A stretch of 5,903 nucleotides of DNA, from assembly GCA_045648165.1 (NCBI GenBank), contig JAZRNL010000035.1, positions 1 to 5,903 of the forward strand, written 5' to 3'. Position numbers and translations under genes: made by a program. Below the pieces are notes generated by a model. It worked only from the letters and a program-made list of their open reading frames with translations. It did no database searches and was not told where the DNA came from. Below, piece by piece: positions 1-5,520 of the stretch; position 1 is the stretch's first letter; every line of letters starts with the position of its first letter. This DNA is from RGIG9115 sp045648165. Lineage in GTDB: Bacteria > Bacillota > Clostridia > UBA1381.

Positions 1-1130
1 AAGGTACGAAGTGAAATACCCTTTGAGTTAGGCGACTGACCCATACCGATACAAGGGCCGCAAGCGCTTTCAAGAATTCTTGCACCCGCATCTATCATAA
101 CTGACAAAGCACCGTTTTTAGCAAGCATATTAAGCACCTGCTTTGAGCCGGGAGCAATTGACAGGGATACGTCGGGGTGAACTGTTTTACCCTTAAGGAT
201 ATGCGCAACTTTCAGCATATCGAGAAGGGATGAATTGGTACATGAACCAATACAAACCTGGTCTATTTTGAGATTGCCGATTTCTGCACAGGTTTTTACG
301 TTATCGGGTGAGTGGGGGCAAGCCGCCATCGGAACGAGCTCGCTTAAGTTGATTTCCACAACCTCGTCGTATTCTGCTCCCTCATCTGCACACAGGGGAA
401 CGTACACGTCTTCCCTGCCCTCTGCCTTAAGGAATTCGAGAGTTACTTCGTCTGAGGGGAATATGGAAGTTGTTGCGCCAAGCTCCGCACCCATATTTGT
501 AATGGTTGCACGTTCGGGAACGGACAGTGTTTTTACACCCTCGCCTGAGTATTCGATTATTTTACCTACGCCGCCTTTAACCGAAAGACGTCTTAAAACC
601 TCAAGAATTACGTCCTTCGCCGCAACCCAGGGCTGAAGCTTACCGGTTAGGCGGACATTTACGATTTTCGGATATGTAATATAGTATGCACCGCCGCCCA
701 TTGCAACTGCAACGTCCATACCGCCTGCTCCTATGGCAATCATACCTATGCCGCCGCCTGTGGGGGTGTGGCTATCGGAGCCGATAAGGGTTTTGCCGGG
801 AGCACCGAATCGTTCAAGGTGAACCTGGTGGCAGATACCGTTGCCGGGACGTGAGAAGTATATGCCGTGCTTTTTACAAACACTGCCGATAAATCTATGG
901 TCATCGGCGTTTTCAAAACCATTCTGAAGTGTGTTATGATCTATATATGCAACAGAGCGCTCTGTTTTTACGCGGGGCACTCCCATTGCCTCAAATTCAA
1001 GATATGCCATTGTTCCGGTTGCGTCCTGAGTAAGAGTCTGGTCTATTCTGAGACCTACTTCTGTACCCTTAACAGGCTCACCGTCTACAATATGGGCATT
1101 GAGTATTTTTTCTGCTAATGTATATGCCAT
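1..1130 (-). CDS. acn: Aconitate hydratase, Aquifex/Clostridium type (3' end beyond window)
   Basis: Cytosolic [4Fe-4S] enzyme interconverting citrate and isocitrate through cis-aconitate. The visible 376 residues start MAYTLAEKIL and cover domains 1-3 of the aconitase fold. Key motifs are HQVH at 101-104, the active-site GSDSHTPTGGG at 117-127, CPHSPDN at 271-277, and the cluster ligands Cys297 (in IGSCTNSS), Cys357 and Cys360 (in CGPCIGMGQ). The ligand spacing of 60 and 63 residues resembles that of mitochondrial aconitase. Proteins of this type are about 640 residues long, so the C-terminal swivel domain with the catalytic Ser/Arg loop lies off the left edge. The start is the ATG at 1130-1128, with GGAGG six bases upstream. 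A 3-isopropylmalate or homoaconitate dehydratase large subunit is related, but the QTLTQDATGTMAYLEFEAMG and FENADDHRF stretches fit the Aquifex-type aconitase family better. No frame damage is seen. Confidence 0.93.
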   Translation of the reverse strand, partial: MAYTLAEKILNAHIVDGEPVKGTEVGLRIDQTLTQDATGTMAYLEFEAMGVPRVKTERSVAYIDHNTLQNGFENADDHRFIGSVCKKHGIYFSRPGNGICHQVHLERFGAPGKTLIGSDSHTPTGGGIGMIAIGAGGMDVAVAMGGGAYYITYPKIVNVRLTGKLQPWVAAKDVILEVLRRLSVKGGVGKIIEYSGEGVKTLSVPERATITNMGAELGATTSIFPSDEVTLEFLKAEGREDVYVPLCADEGAEYDEVVEINLSELVPMAACPHSPDNVKTCAEIGNLKIDQVCIGSCTNSSLLDMLKVAHILKGKTVHPDVSLSIAPGSKQVLNMLAKNGALSVMIDAGARILESACGPCIGMGQSPNSKGISLRT

Positions 1131-1136
1131 ATTAGT

Positions 1137-1159
1137 CCTCCATTCACCGCTTCGGGCGG
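1137..1159 (-). promoter_or_regulatory. Aconitase ribosome binding site with small GC hairpin just upstream
   Basis: On the minus strand GGAGG (1141-1137) lies six bases before the ATG. Five bases further upstream is a short hairpin, CCGC-CCGAA-GCGG (arms 1159-1156 and 1150-1147). It leaves the Shine-Dalgarno free when folded. The stem has only four pairs, so a regulatory role is possible but not shown. Confidence 0.6.
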
Positions 1160-1167
1160 CAGTTTAT

Positions 1168-1250
1168 AATGAACGCATTCTATAAAACACAATAGGTAGC
1201 GTTCATTGCAACATAAATTACCTTATATATCGCAATAAGAAATTTATGTT
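1168..1250. repeat. Paired inverted repeats within leader repeat copy 1
   Basis: The first dyad has perfect 9-bp arms: AATGAACGC at 1168-1176 and GCGTTCATT at 1199-1207, with 22 bases between. The second has perfect 10-bp arms: AACATAAATT at 1210-1219 and AATTTATGTT at 1241-1250, with an inner 5-bp stem (CTTAT 1222-1226, ATAAG 1235-1239). Either could be an RNA hairpin in the leader or a DNA operator; the sequence alone does not decide. Confidence 0.85.
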
Positions 1251-1252
1251 AT

Positions 1253-1336
1253 AATGAACGCATCCTGTAAAACACAATAGGTAGCGTTCATTGCAACATA
1301 AATTACCTTATATATTGTAATTAAGAAATTTATGTT
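1253..1336. repeat. Paired inverted repeats within leader repeat copy 2
   Basis: The same two dyads recur: AATGAACGC 1253-1261 with GCGTTCATT 1284-1292, and AACATAAATT 1295-1304 with AATTTATGTT 1327-1336. All outer arms are unchanged from copy 1, while the differences between copies fall in the loops and the inner AT stem. The AT-rich dyad would begin within a few bases of the predicted transcription start, so in RNA it would be a 5'-terminal stem. Confidence 0.85.
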
Positions 1337-1346
1337 ATAATATTTT

Positions 1347-1375
1347 ATTTTATACAATTTACGCCTATTTGTCAA
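1347..1375 (-). promoter_or_regulatory. Vegetative promoter for aconitase
   Basis: Minus strand: -35 TTGACA (1375-1370), 17-base spacer, -10 TAAAAT (1352-1347), so 6/6 and 5/6 matches to the sigma-A consensus with ideal spacing. The predicted start near 1340 gives a leader of about 210 bases that contains both repeat copies. Confidence 0.75.
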
Positions 1376-1448
1376 GGGCAGATACAGGCTTTGAACATTT
1401 TTTACTTAAATATGCAAAATTTGAATGATTTTTTGTACGGATTTCAAT

Positions 1449-1476
1449 CACAGGGAAGCTTTAAAATCATAGTATA
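1449..1476 (+). promoter_or_regulatory. Candidate sigma-K-like promoter for the small Cys-rich gene
   Basis: CACA at 1449-1452 and CATAGTATA at 1468-1476 are 15 bases apart. This resembles the Bacillus mother-cell sigma-K pattern mACm, about 16 bases, CATAnnnTA. No convincing sigma-A promoter was found in 1376-1553. In AT-rich DNA this short pattern can arise by chance. The rest of 1376-1553 shows only short imperfect hairpins, such as CGGC 1484-1487 with GCCG 1494-1497. Confidence 0.3.
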
Positions 1477-1553
1477 TATCAGGCGGCAGAAAAAGCCGTC
1501 TTACGGATCGGAAAATTTTGCCGTTCCTTAAAACACGTCTGAGAGGTGATATT

Positions 1554-1706
1554 ATGAGCTTATTCGGAGGATGCGGAAACAACAACAGCGAATGGATCTG
1601 GATTATTATAATCCTTTTCCTTATCTTCGGATCTAACGACGGCGGCATTTTCGGCGGCAACAACTGCTGCGACAACTGCTGCGAGCGTCAGAACGACTGC
1701 TGCTGA
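1554..1706 (+). CDS. Small membrane peptide with Cys-pair tail (unknown function)
   Basis: A 50-residue protein with three parts. Residues 1-13 are a Gly/Asn-rich head, MSLFGGCGNNNSE. Residues 14-26 are a hydrophobic stretch (WIWIIII then LFLIFG) long enough for one short membrane segment. The tail 27-50 is Gly/Asn/Asp-rich with three Cys-Cys pairs at 38-39, 42-43 and 49-50; Cys7 makes seven in all. The start chosen is the ATG at 1554, with AGGTGAT just before it; an upstream in-frame ATG at 1518 lacks a comparable site. I cannot name a family. The Gly-rich, Cys-rich, single-hydrophobic-segment style resembles many small clostridial and sporulation-associated proteins, and the candidate sigma-K-like promoter would agree, but this is inference. 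Cys pairs could bind metal or form disulfide cross-links. The gene is monocistronic with its own terminator. Confidence 0.7.
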   Translation: MSLFGGCGNNNSEWIWIIIILFLIFGSNDGGIFGGNNCCDNCCERQNDCC

Positions 1707-1712
1707 GTTGTA

Positions 1713-1759
1713 AACTTAAAAGCAGACGGGAGATTTCATCTCCTGTCTGCTTTTAAGTT
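1713..1759. terminator. Bidirectional terminator between convergent genes
   Basis: The arms 1713-1733 and 1739-1759 pair over 21 bases with a single G.T wobble, around a TTTCA loop. AAAA/TTTT in the stem and T-rich bases after 1759 suit termination on the plus strand; the same hairpin would serve the minus-strand gene, whose stop codon (1760-1758) overlaps the stem by two bases. Confidence 0.85.
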
Positions 1760-2705
1760 ATTTCATTATTACGGCTTCGCCTATTTCAAGAATTTCGCCA
1801 CGGCTCAGCGCTGCCATTTCCTCACTGTCGGCTTTTGTATAAACAAGAGCCATATCGTCACCGGAGGTATACACTCTGTTTGAAAGTTTGATTTCGCCGC
1901 CTTCGTCGGTGAGTGCTTTTAATGTGATTTTTCCGATAACAAATTCGTCATTCGTGATTGCGAATGGAGTTGTTGCAAGAAGAACTGCCTTGGAGGAGTC
2001 GGCTGTATAGTTCTTATTTTCCAGCTTAATGGCTTCAATTATATTGCCTTGGGGGTTAGTGAGAATAGCTGAAACGTATTCAAACTTTGTTCTGTCATAA
2101 ACCACTGCCATAGAATAGCCTGTGAAGTTATAGTTTTCTAAAATATTTGCGTTTTTTGCAACGAGGGTGAGCTCTACTTCTTCACCTGCGGAAACATCTT
2201 CTTTATCCGATTTTATACGGATTTCTGCCTTTGTTTCCTGCTCCTGTACAGGTGCGGTTACAGTCACGCTTGACCTGTCCTCAGACCATACAACCTCGCC
2301 TTTCATAGCTTTACAAATCTGCTCAAAGGGTACAAGGGTTCTGTCGTCTACGATTTCAAGGGGTGCTTCAAGGGGAAGATTTACTCCCTCACCTGAAATG
2401 AGCCCCGTAAATGTGAAAATTCTGAATTCTGCTCTGTCTATGTAAAGGAAAATTCTTGTGATATTATCGGGAGTATTGAGAATAATCATTCTTTCGTCGC
2501 CGTACCAGTCGCAACGTGCATTGAAAATCTCACAAATACGGCGGACAGGCACCATAAACACTCCGTTTGTGAATTTACCCTGCGGCGCATCAAGGCAAAC
2601 CTCTCTGCCTAATGACGTGTTAATCGTTGGGATAACCTCTGCAAATACAGTTGATGTAAGCAGCATACAAATAAGCAAAGCTGCGGAAATAATTCTTTTT
2701 TTCAT
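1758..2705 (-). CDS. Exported protein: copper-amine-oxidase-N-like (stalk) domain plus cohesin-like beta-sandwich
   Basis: A 315-residue secreted or envelope protein. Residues 1-22 form a signal peptide (MKKR, hydrophobic core, probable cleavage after VFA). Residues about 30-152 carry the paired signature of the copper amine oxidase N-terminal-like, or stalk, domain: FMVPVRRICEIFNARCDW (50-67) and RTLVPFEQICKAMKGEVVW (122-140), each followed by a beta strand. Despite the name this domain has no known copper chemistry here. Residues about 160-290 are a beta-rich module (AEIRIKSDKEDVSAGEEVEL; YSMAVVYDRTKFEYVSA; FVIGKITLKAL) resembling cohesin-like or Ig-like sandwiches. No dockerin, LPXTG or SLH anchor is visible. 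The start is the ATG at 2705-2703 with GGAG seven bases upstream; the in-frame TTG at 2711 overlaps that region and is less likely. It has its own promoter and no operon partners. Confidence 0.82.
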   Translation of the reverse strand: MKKRIISAALLICMLLTSTVFAEVIPTINTSLGREVCLDAPQGKFTNGVFMVPVRRICEIFNARCDWYGDERMIILNTPDNITRIFLYIDRAEFRIFTFTGLISGEGVNLPLEAPLEIVDDRTLVPFEQICKAMKGEVVWSEDRSSVTVTAPVQEQETKAEIRIKSDKEDVSAGEEVELTLVAKNANILENYNFTGYSMAVVYDRTKFEYVSAILTNPQGNIIEAIKLENKNYTADSSKAVLLATTPFAITNDEFVIGKITLKALTDEGGEIKLSNRVYTSGDDMALVYTKADSEEMAALSRGEILEIGEAVIMK

Positions 2706-2740
2706 AATCAAACTCCGTTCCTCAAAAATATATTACACAT

Positions 2741-2769
2741 ATTATATCATAGGCACAACTTTTTTTCAA
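2741..2769 (-). promoter_or_regulatory. Promoter for the stalk-domain protein
   Basis: Minus strand: -35 TTGAAA (2769-2764), 17-base spacer, -10 TATAAT (2746-2741). That is 5/6 and 6/6 to consensus with ideal spacing. The predicted start near 2734 leaves a leader of about 29 bases. Confidence 0.8.
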
Positions 2770-2796
2770 TAGTTTTTGACAAAATATGCAGAAATA

Positions 2797-2825
2797 TTGA
2801 CATTGGTATATTTTTGGGGTATAAT
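2797..2825 (+). promoter_or_regulatory. Consensus promoter for iorAB with overlapping dyad
   Basis: Plus strand: -35 TTGACA (2797-2802), 17-base spacer, -10 TATAAT (2820-2825), perfect at both hexamers. The predicted start near 2832 leaves a leader of about 24 bases with AAGGAG before the ATG. An inverted repeat, AAATAT (2792-2797) and ATATTT (2808-2813), straddles the -35 and could be an operator. A second TTGACA lies 21 bases upstream at 2776-2781 without a matching -10. A promoter this strong normally needs a repressor or serves high expression. Confidence 0.88.
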
Positions 2826-2855
2826 GTACTCTATCAGTAAAAAGGAGAAGATACT

Positions 2856-4589
2856 ATGAAAAAATTGATGCTTGGAAACGCGGCAGTTGCCCGCGGCGCA
2901 TATGAAGCCGGGGTAAGCGTCGTTTCATCATATCCCGGAACTCCCAGTACGGAGATAACGGAGAATATAGTAAAGTACGACAATATTTATGTTGAGTGGG
3001 CACCAAACGAAAAGGTTGCAGGCGAGGTTGCAATAGGCGCTTCTATCGGCGGCGCAAGAAGTATGGCTTGTATGAAGCACGTTGGGTTAAACGTGATGGC
3101 AGACCCCTTATTTACTGTGGCATACACAGGTGTTAACGGTGGGCTTGTATTCTGCGTTGCAGACGACCCCGGTATGCACAGTTCCCAGAACGAGCAGGAT
3201 TCACGCCATTATGCAAAAGCTTCGAAGGTTATGATGCTTGAGCCTTCCGACAGCGGAGAGTGCAGAGATTTTACGAAAATGGCATATGAGCTCAGCGAAC
3301 AGTTTGATGTGCCTGTTATACTCAGACTTTCTACAAGAGTTTCACACTCACAGTCTTTAGTGGAAGAAACGGAGCCTGTAAAATACGAGCTTAAGGATTA
3401 CGAAAAGAATATCGGAAAATATGTTATGATGCCCGGAAACGCTATAAAGCGCCACGTTGTGGTAGAAGAAAGGCAGGCAGTTCTTGCAGAGTATGCAGAG
3501 ACTTCACCCCTTAACAAGGTAGAGGATAACGGCAGCAAAATAGGCGTTATAACGTCCGGTATATCATATATGTATGCAAAGGAAGCTTTAGGAGATAAGG
3601 TTAACTACCTTAAGCTGGGTATGGTTTATCCCCTACCCGAAAAGCTTATAAAGAATTTTGCAGAAGGGCTTGACAAGGTATACGTTATAGAAGAGCTCGA
3701 CCCCTTCTTTGAAGAACACTGCAAATTTATCGGCGTTGAAGTTATCGGAAAAGAAGCTTTTACAATGCTTGGTGAATACACACCTGCTATGATTTCAAAA
3801 GCAATTCTCGGAACAGATGCCCCTGAGTTTACTGACATTGAACAAATCCCCGTTCGTCCTCCTGTTATGTGTGCAGGATGCCCACACAGAGGTGCGTTTT
3901 ATGTACTCAAAAAGCTTGGGCTTACCGTAAGCGGTGATATCGGATGCTACACTCTCGGTGCAGTTGCACCCCTGGTTAGTGTTGATACTACAATTTGTAT
4001 GGGCGCCAGCGTTTCGGCAGCGCATGGAATGGCAAAGGCACGCGGCAATGAGTTTGCTAAAAAACTCGTTTCTGTAATTGGTGATTCAACATTTATGCAT
4101 TCCGGAATTACCGGGCTTGTTGATATCGTTTACAACAAAGGAATCAGCACCGTTATTATCCTTGACAACTCAATAACCGGTATGACAGGTCATCAGGATA
4201 ACCCTACAACAGGCTTTACAATCCGCAAGGAGCCTACAAAGCAGACAAATCTTATCACACTTTGCAAAGCTGTGGGTATAGAAAACGTGGTGGTTTGCGA
4301 CCCCTTTGATGTTAAGGAATTTGAAAGAGTAGTAAAAGAAGAAACCTCTAAGGAAGAGCCTTCGGTTATTATCTCTCAGCGTCCTTGCGCGCTTCTTAAA
4401 ACTGTTAAATATACAGGCAAGTGCAGCATTTCGGAAGAAAAATGTAAGAACTGTAAGATGTGTATGAAGCTTGGATGCCCCGCTATTTCAGTGGTTGACG
4501 GCAAAATCAAAATAGATCCCACACAGTGTAACGGATGCGGACTTTGTACAAATGTTTGTCCTTTCGGGGCAATAGATAAGGAGGACTGA
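2856..4589 (+). CDS. iorA: Indolepyruvate ferredoxin oxidoreductase, alpha subunit
   Basis: Catalytic subunit of the cytosolic thiamine-diphosphate and iron-sulfur enzyme that converts aryl-pyruvates (from Trp, Phe, Tyr) plus CoA to aryl-acetyl-CoA, CO2 and reduced ferredoxin. At 577 residues it is close to the usual length. The N-terminal pyruvate-ferredoxin-oxidoreductase-type domain has YPGTPSTE at 26-33. CAGCPHRG at 339-346 is conserved in IorA. The thiamine-binding region has GDIGCYTLG at 360-368, GDSTFMHSG at 409-417 and NSITGMTGHQDNP at 438-450. A C-terminal ferredoxin domain binds two [4Fe-4S] clusters: Cys530, 533, 536, 541 and Cys558, 561, 564, 568. The start is set by AAGGAG eight bases before the ATG. 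It is the first gene of a two-gene operon with iorB, four bases downstream. Confidence 0.97.
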   Translation: MKKLMLGNAAVARGAYEAGVSVVSSYPGTPSTEITENIVKYDNIYVEWAPNEKVAGEVAIGASIGGARSMACMKHVGLNVMADPLFTVAYTGVNGGLVFCVADDPGMHSSQNEQDSRHYAKASKVMMLEPSDSGECRDFTKMAYELSEQFDVPVILRLSTRVSHSQSLVEETEPVKYELKDYEKNIGKYVMMPGNAIKRHVVVEERQAVLAEYAETSPLNKVEDNGSKIGVITSGISYMYAKEALGDKVNYLKLGMVYPLPEKLIKNFAEGLDKVYVIEELDPFFEEHCKFIGVEVIGKEAFTMLGEYTPAMISKAILGTDAPEFTDIEQIPVRPPVMCAGCPHRGAFYVLKKLGLTVSGDIGCYTLGAVAPLVSVDTTICMGASVSAAHGMAKARGNEFAKKLVSVIGDSTFMHSGITGLVDIVYNKGISTVIILDNSITGMTGHQDNPTTGFTIRKEPTKQTNLITLCKAVGIENVVVCDPFDVKEFERVVKEETSKEEPSVIISQRPCALLKTVKYTGKCSISEEKCKNCKMCMKLGCPAISVVDGKIKIDPTQCNGCGLCTNVCPFGAIDKED

Positions 4590-4593
4590 TACT

Positions 4594-5154
4594 ATGAATA
4601 TAATGATAGTAGGCGTTGGCGGTCAGGGTACACTCCTTGCAAGCCGAATTCTCGGAAGCGTTGCAGTGGGCGGCGGATACGATGTTAAGGTTTCAGAGGT
4701 TCACGGTATGAGCCAGAGAGGCGGAAGCGTTGTTACATATGTAAAATACGACAAAGAAGTTTATTCACCCATTATCGGCAAAGGCGAAGCGGATATAATT
4801 CTCGCATTTGAGCTATTGGAAGCTTACAGAGCTCTCCCCTACCTTAAAAAAGGCGGAAAGATGATTGTTAACACTCAGAAAATAAACCCCATGCCCGTTA
4901 TCACAGGTGCGGCGGAGTATCCAGAGAACCTTGAAGAAAAGCTAAAAGGTGCTTGTGACCTCGTTTCTCTGAAAGCGGCAGAGCTTGCGGAAGCAGCAGG
5001 AAGCATAAAGGCAGTAAACGTTGTGCTTATCGGCGTCCTTGCAAAATCAACCGATGTTCCCTATGATAAATGGATTGAAGCTCTTAAAGCAACAGTACCT
5101 GAAAAGTTCATTGAAATGAACCTTAAGGCATTTGATATGGGATACAATATTTAA
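4594..5154 (+). CDS. iorB: Indolepyruvate ferredoxin oxidoreductase, beta subunit
   Basis: The small (gamma-type) subunit that pairs with IorA in aryl-pyruvate oxidation. At 186 residues it is near the usual length. It shows the glycine-rich start MNIMIVGVGGQGTLLASRIL (GVGGQG at 7-12) and the family hallmark SEVHGMSQRGGSV, which identifies it as the 2-oxoacid:ferredoxin oxidoreductase gamma-type domain. It has no cysteine cluster motif, so all visible iron-sulfur ligands are in IorA. Its ribosome binding site AAGGAGG (4578-4584) lies inside the last codons of iorA, nine bases before the ATG, so the two are probably translationally coupled in equal amounts. It is followed directly by a terminator. 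A phenylacetate-CoA ligase gene, a common neighbour of iorAB, is not present in the window. Confidence 0.96.
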   Translation: MNIMIVGVGGQGTLLASRILGSVAVGGGYDVKVSEVHGMSQRGGSVVTYVKYDKEVYSPIIGKGEADIILAFELLEAYRALPYLKKGGKMIVNTQKINPMPVITGAAEYPENLEEKLKGACDLVSLKAAELAEAAGSIKAVNVVLIGVLAKSTDVPYDKWIEALKATVPEKFIEMNLKAFDMGYNI

Positions 5155-5165
5155 ATTTAAAATTC

Positions 5166-5200
5166 AAAATGCGGAGTTGTTTCATATAACTCCGCATTTT
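5166..5200 (+). terminator. Terminator of the iorAB operon
   Basis: AAAATGCGGAGTT (5166-5178) pairs perfectly over 13 bases with AACTCCGCATTTT (5188-5200); two more pairs can form inside, leaving loop TTCAT. The 3' arm ends in a run of T (5197-5201), as expected for rho-independent termination eleven bases after the iorB stop codon. Confidence 0.88.
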
Positions 5201-5217
5201 TGTGATAAAAAAGATGA

Positions 5218-5240
5218 CAAAAGGGGACCGTCCCCTTTTG
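5218..5240. repeat. REP-like perfect palindrome
   Basis: Two 11-base arms, CAAAAGGGGAC (5218-5228) and GTCCCCTTTTG (5230-5240), pair perfectly around a single C. From memory, palindromes of this AAAAGGGGAC/GTCCCCTTTT kind recur dispersed in clostridial and other genomes, sometimes with REP-associated (Y1/IS200-type) transposases. It is separate from the two terminators that flank it. Confidence 0.7.
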
Positions 5241-5277
5241 GGCCTTTTTGGGGAGGGGCCCTTTTGGGACTTTTGGG
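5240..5277 (+). other. G-run repeats, possible G-quadruplex
   Basis: Four imperfect units of the kind CTTTTGGG follow one another from about 5232 to 5278. The G runs 5240-5242, 5250-5253, 5255-5258, 5266-5268 and 5275-5277 are spaced 7, 1, 7 and 6 bases apart, fitting the G3+N1-7 pattern for a quadruplex on the plus strand. An alternative hairpin, GGGCC (5240-5244) with GGCCC (5257-5261), competes. No coding function is seen. Confidence 0.5.
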
Positions 5278-5290
5278 ACTAAATAGGCAC

Positions 5291-5323
5291 AAAAAAAACG
5301 GCAGTTAAACTGCCGTTTTTTTT
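5291..5323 (-). terminator. Terminator of the surface-protein/small-peptide operon
   Basis: Stem of 15 bases: eight A plus CGGCAGT (5291-5305) against ACTGCCG plus eight T (5309-5323), loop TAA. It begins one base after the stop codon of the minus-strand gene at 5325. Runs of A and T on both sides let it work in either direction. Confidence 0.88.
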
Positions 5324-5324
5324 G

Positions 5325-5504
5325 TTAGTTTTTAGCAAAAATCTTTGTGTAGTCAACAACTGCTACTGCGTCCTTTGTGGCACCTTCTGCTGATGTGTAG
5401 ATGGTTGCTGTCAATGTAAGACTTGTATTATTTTCAGCTGTAATAGATGTTTCTACATCAAATTTTGATACTAAGATTTCGGGCTTTGTATAATTCTTTT
5501 TCAT
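5325..5504 (-). CDS. Small MKKxYxKPEI-type peptide (unknown function)
   Basis: A 59-residue protein starting MKKNYTKPEILVSKFDVETS, followed by a Thr/Ser/Ala/Val-rich remainder and ending KIFAKN. It has no Cys, no signal peptide and no evident membrane segment. From memory, short proteins with this MKKxYxKPEI start are common and uncharacterised in gut Clostridia. The chosen ATG (5504-5502) is nine bases from GGGAGG; another in-frame ATG at 5510 is only three bases away and would add Met-Ile. It sits 15 bases behind the upstream surface-protein gene and before a strong terminator, so the two are probably co-transcribed. A precursor peptide is conceivable given the conserved head and variable body, but no modification enzyme is in view. 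Confidence 0.65.
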   Translation of the reverse strand: MKKNYTKPEILVSKFDVETSITAENNTSLTLTATIYTSAEGATKDAVAVVDYTKIFAKN

Positions 5505-5513
5505 AATCATATA

Positions 5514-5520
5514 CCTCCCT
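5514..5520 (-). promoter_or_regulatory. Ribosome binding site overlapping the upstream stop codon
   Basis: On the minus strand the stop TAA of the upstream gene (5522-5520) shares its last A with AGGGAGG (5520-5514). Ribosomes ending the upstream gene finish on this site, which suggests coupled translation of the small peptide. Confidence 0.75.

Larger units (their letters stand above)
1164..1341. repeat. Two tandem copies of an 85/86-bp repeat in the aconitase leader
   Basis: Copy 1 spans 1164-1248 and copy 2 spans 1249-1334. The first seven bases of a third copy (TTATAAT) follow at 1335-1341. The two copies differ by a few substitutions (ATTCTATAAAAC versus ATCCTGTAAAAC; CGCAATAAG versus TGTAATTAAG) and one inserted base. 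The array lies between the probable aconitase promoter and its start codon, so it would be transcribed into the leader. Near identity in non-coding DNA suggests recent duplication or selection. It contains no open reading frame of note and does not look like a CRISPR array. Confidence 0.95.

Noticed and set aside
235..1118. Plus-strand open frames at 235-636 and 867-1118
   Set aside because: They lie antisense to the aconitase gene, which has full motif support, and lack ribosome binding sites and recognisable sequence.
1131..1340. Known riboswitch class in the acn leader
   Set aside because: The leader is long and structured, but no conserved core of a T-box, purine, SAM, TPP or other riboswitch that I recognise is present.
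1164..1341. CRISPR array
   Set aside because: Only two tandem 85-bp units without distinct spacers; the units are nearly identical end to end.
1448..1675. Minus-strand open frame of 75 residues
   Set aside because: Antisense to the Cys-rich peptide gene, with no ribosome binding site support; its hydrophobic and basic content mirrors the other strand.
2709..2711. TTG start for the stalk-domain protein
   Set aside because: The ATG six bases downstream has better spacing from GGAG and gives a standard MKKR signal-peptide start.
2167..2772. Plus-strand open frames at 2167-2445 and 2458-2772
   Set aside because: Antisense to the stalk-domain gene, with no start signal; the second also runs through the intergenic promoter region.
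3626..4025. Minus-strand open frames at 3626-3838 and 3795-4025
   Set aside because: Both are antisense inside iorA, whose family motifs are unambiguous.
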